Below are positions 5,592 to 6,440 of a stretch of DNA of 6,440 nucleotides, in pieces. The notes below the pieces were generated by a model. The model made no database searches, was not told where the DNA came from, and saw only the letters and a list, made by a program, of their open reading frames with translations. Position 1 is the stretch's first letter. Every line of letters begins with the position of its first letter. The DNA lies in NCBI GenBank assembly GCA_043746555.1, contig JAYTQU010000368.1:1-6440 (forward strand), read 5' to 3'. This DNA is from CAZQYC01 sp043746555. Its GTDB lineage: Bacteria > Pseudomonadota > Gammaproteobacteria > Steroidobacterales > Steroidobacteraceae. Both the position numbers and the translations under genes were made by a program.

Positions 5592-6440
5592 TCAGTTCTG
5601 TCTTCGTGCGCTGATCACATTCGGCAGTCCTTGAATTCTTCCTAGCACCTGCGACAACTCCGCGAGATCGTGCACGGTAATGCGGATATTCATATCGACA
5701 ATGCCGTCGCCCGTGTGGGTATTGGAATTCATCGAAAGAATATGAATGTGTCGATCCGATAGCACGCCGGTCACGTCGCGCACGATGCTGCGGCGATCGT
5801 AAGCGCTCACATGAATGGCGGCGGCGAAGGTGCGTTCGGCATCGTGACTCCAAGTGACCGGAATCACGCGTTCGCCGTGCGTGCGCTTGAGTCGGGTCAA
5901 ATTGCTACACGACTCGCGATGAATGCTGACGCCGCGACCCAACGTGATGTAGCCGGCAATCGCTTCGGGCGGCACAGGGCGGCAACATTTGGCGTACGTG
6001 GACAGCAAATCGCCAACGCCGTCGATGCGTACGCCGTCGGCGGCTTTGCGGCTTGAATCCTCTTTGCGTGCAATTGGCGCGGGAAATTCCTGGGGTTTCG
6101 TGCGTCGTTGTATCGCGCCGGTAATCTGCGGAATCGTCAATTCGCCTTCGCCCAAAGCCAAATACAATTGATCGGCATTCTTGCAATCGAATTCGTCAAT
6201 CAATTCGGGAAGCGTCACCGAATGAATGGCAAGACGTTGCAGTTCGCGTTCCAGCATTTGTTTGCCTTGCTGCGTGTTCTGCTGTTCGTCTTGCTTGCGA
6301 AACCAGGCGCGCACCTTGGAGCGATTGCGTTGCGACGCTAAAAATCCGAGCGATGGGACCAGCCAGTCGCGACTCGGATTTGATTGCTTTGCGGCAACGA
6401 TTTCCACTTGATCGCCATTCGCGAGTTTGTGATCGAGCGG
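5592..6440 (-). CDS. relA: (p)ppGpp synthetase RelA, C-terminal part, 5' end beyond the window
   Basis: This is the regulatory half of the ribosome-associated stringent-response enzyme, which makes (p)ppGpp when uncharged tRNA enters the A site. The frame is open to the window edge, giving 282 residues of an expected ~720-750. The catalytic hydrolase-like and synthetase domains are not visible. In order from the window edge: the end of the TGS domain (PLDHKLANGDQVEIVAAKQ, then NPSRDWL), a helical region with the RelA-type AWFRKQ, and a zinc-finger/conserved-cysteine domain with Cys152 and Cys153, GYITLGRGVSIH and Cys178. A C-terminal ACT/RRM domain (~residues 200-282) starts around the RSIVRDVTGVLSD motif and ends with QGLPNVISARRQN. 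The GTG at 6405-6407 is an internal Val of the TGS domain and not a start. The AWFRKQ segment and the ARR C-terminus favour RelA over SpoT. It runs convergently to the nucleotidyltransferase gene. Confidence 0.96.
   Translation of the reverse strand, partial: PLDHKLANGDQVEIVAAKQSNPSRDWLVPSLGFLASQRNRSKVRAWFRKQDEQQNTQQGKQMLERELQRLAIHSVTLPELIDEFDCKNADQLYLALGEGELTIPQITGAIQRRTKPQEFPAPIARKEDSSRKAADGVRIDGVGDLLSTYAKCCRPVPPEAIAGYITLGRGVSIHRESCSNLTRLKRTHGERVIPVTWSHDAERTFAAAIHVSAYDRRSIVRDVTGVLSDRHIHILSMNSNTHTGDGIVDMNIRITVHDLAELSQVLGRIQGLPNVISARRQN

Noticed and set aside
5549..5602. Possible bidirectional terminator between the convergent nucleotidyltransferase and relA genes: GACAGAA (5549-5555) against TTCTGTC (5596-5602), and small hairpins AAGCGG/CTGCTT and TCGAT/ATCGA
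   Set aside because: The stems are short or far apart and none is followed by a T-tract on either strand, so an intrinsic terminator cannot be supported.
5940..5990. Cys-Cys-Arg-Pro-Val-Pro-Pro-Glu in RelA in place of the Gly-Asp form seen in E. coli
   Set aside because: Pro-Pro variants at this position are, as far as I recall, common in beta- and gammaproteobacterial RelA, and the metal-ligand Cys and His residues are intact, so nothing points to loss of function.

Overview
The window looks like chromosomal DNA from a gammaproteobacterium, probably of the Xanthomonadales/Nevskiales type. This is inferred from remembered protein resemblance and gene order, not from a search. The E1, E2 and E3 proteins all resemble the gamma/betaproteobacterial 2-oxoglutarate dehydrogenase set, in the order sucA-sucB-lpd. 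The RelA fragment has the RelA-type (not SpoT-type) sequence in its helical and C-terminal regions. Base composition is moderately GC-rich and looks even across the window.

Positions 1-4710 hold the 2-oxoglutarate dehydrogenase complex on the + strand: the 3' two thirds of sucA (E1), complete sucB (E2) and complete lpdA (E3). Together they oxidatively decarboxylate 2-oxoglutarate to succinyl-CoA in the TCA cycle. E1 uses thiamine diphosphate, E2 carries the acyl group on a lipoyl-lysine, and E3 reoxidises the lipoamide with FAD and NAD+. sucA and sucB are 25 nt apart with a clear Shine-Dalgarno for sucB. The sucB-lpdA gap is instead filled by a palindromic element of about 80 bp whose two arms are built from 7-nt GTTAG-type units. 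It is probably a REP-like interspersed repeat, and it seems to have pushed a Shine-Dalgarno-like sequence away from the lpdA start.

Positions 4711-5540 hold a small two-gene accessory unit, also on +: a 71-residue hydrophilic, mainly helical protein of unknown function, overlapping by 11 nt a 188-residue nucleotidyltransferase-fold protein. The arrangement is toxin-antitoxin-like. Just upstream is a candidate promoter in which a perfect 17-bp palindrome fills exactly the spacer between the -35 and -10 hexamers. This suggests a self-contained, repressible unit, and it is the most interesting part of the window.

Positions 5592-6440 on the - strand hold the C-terminal 282 residues of RelA, the ribosome-associated (p)ppGpp synthetase, running off the window end. 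It converges on the nucleotidyltransferase gene with a 51-nt gap and no convincing terminator.
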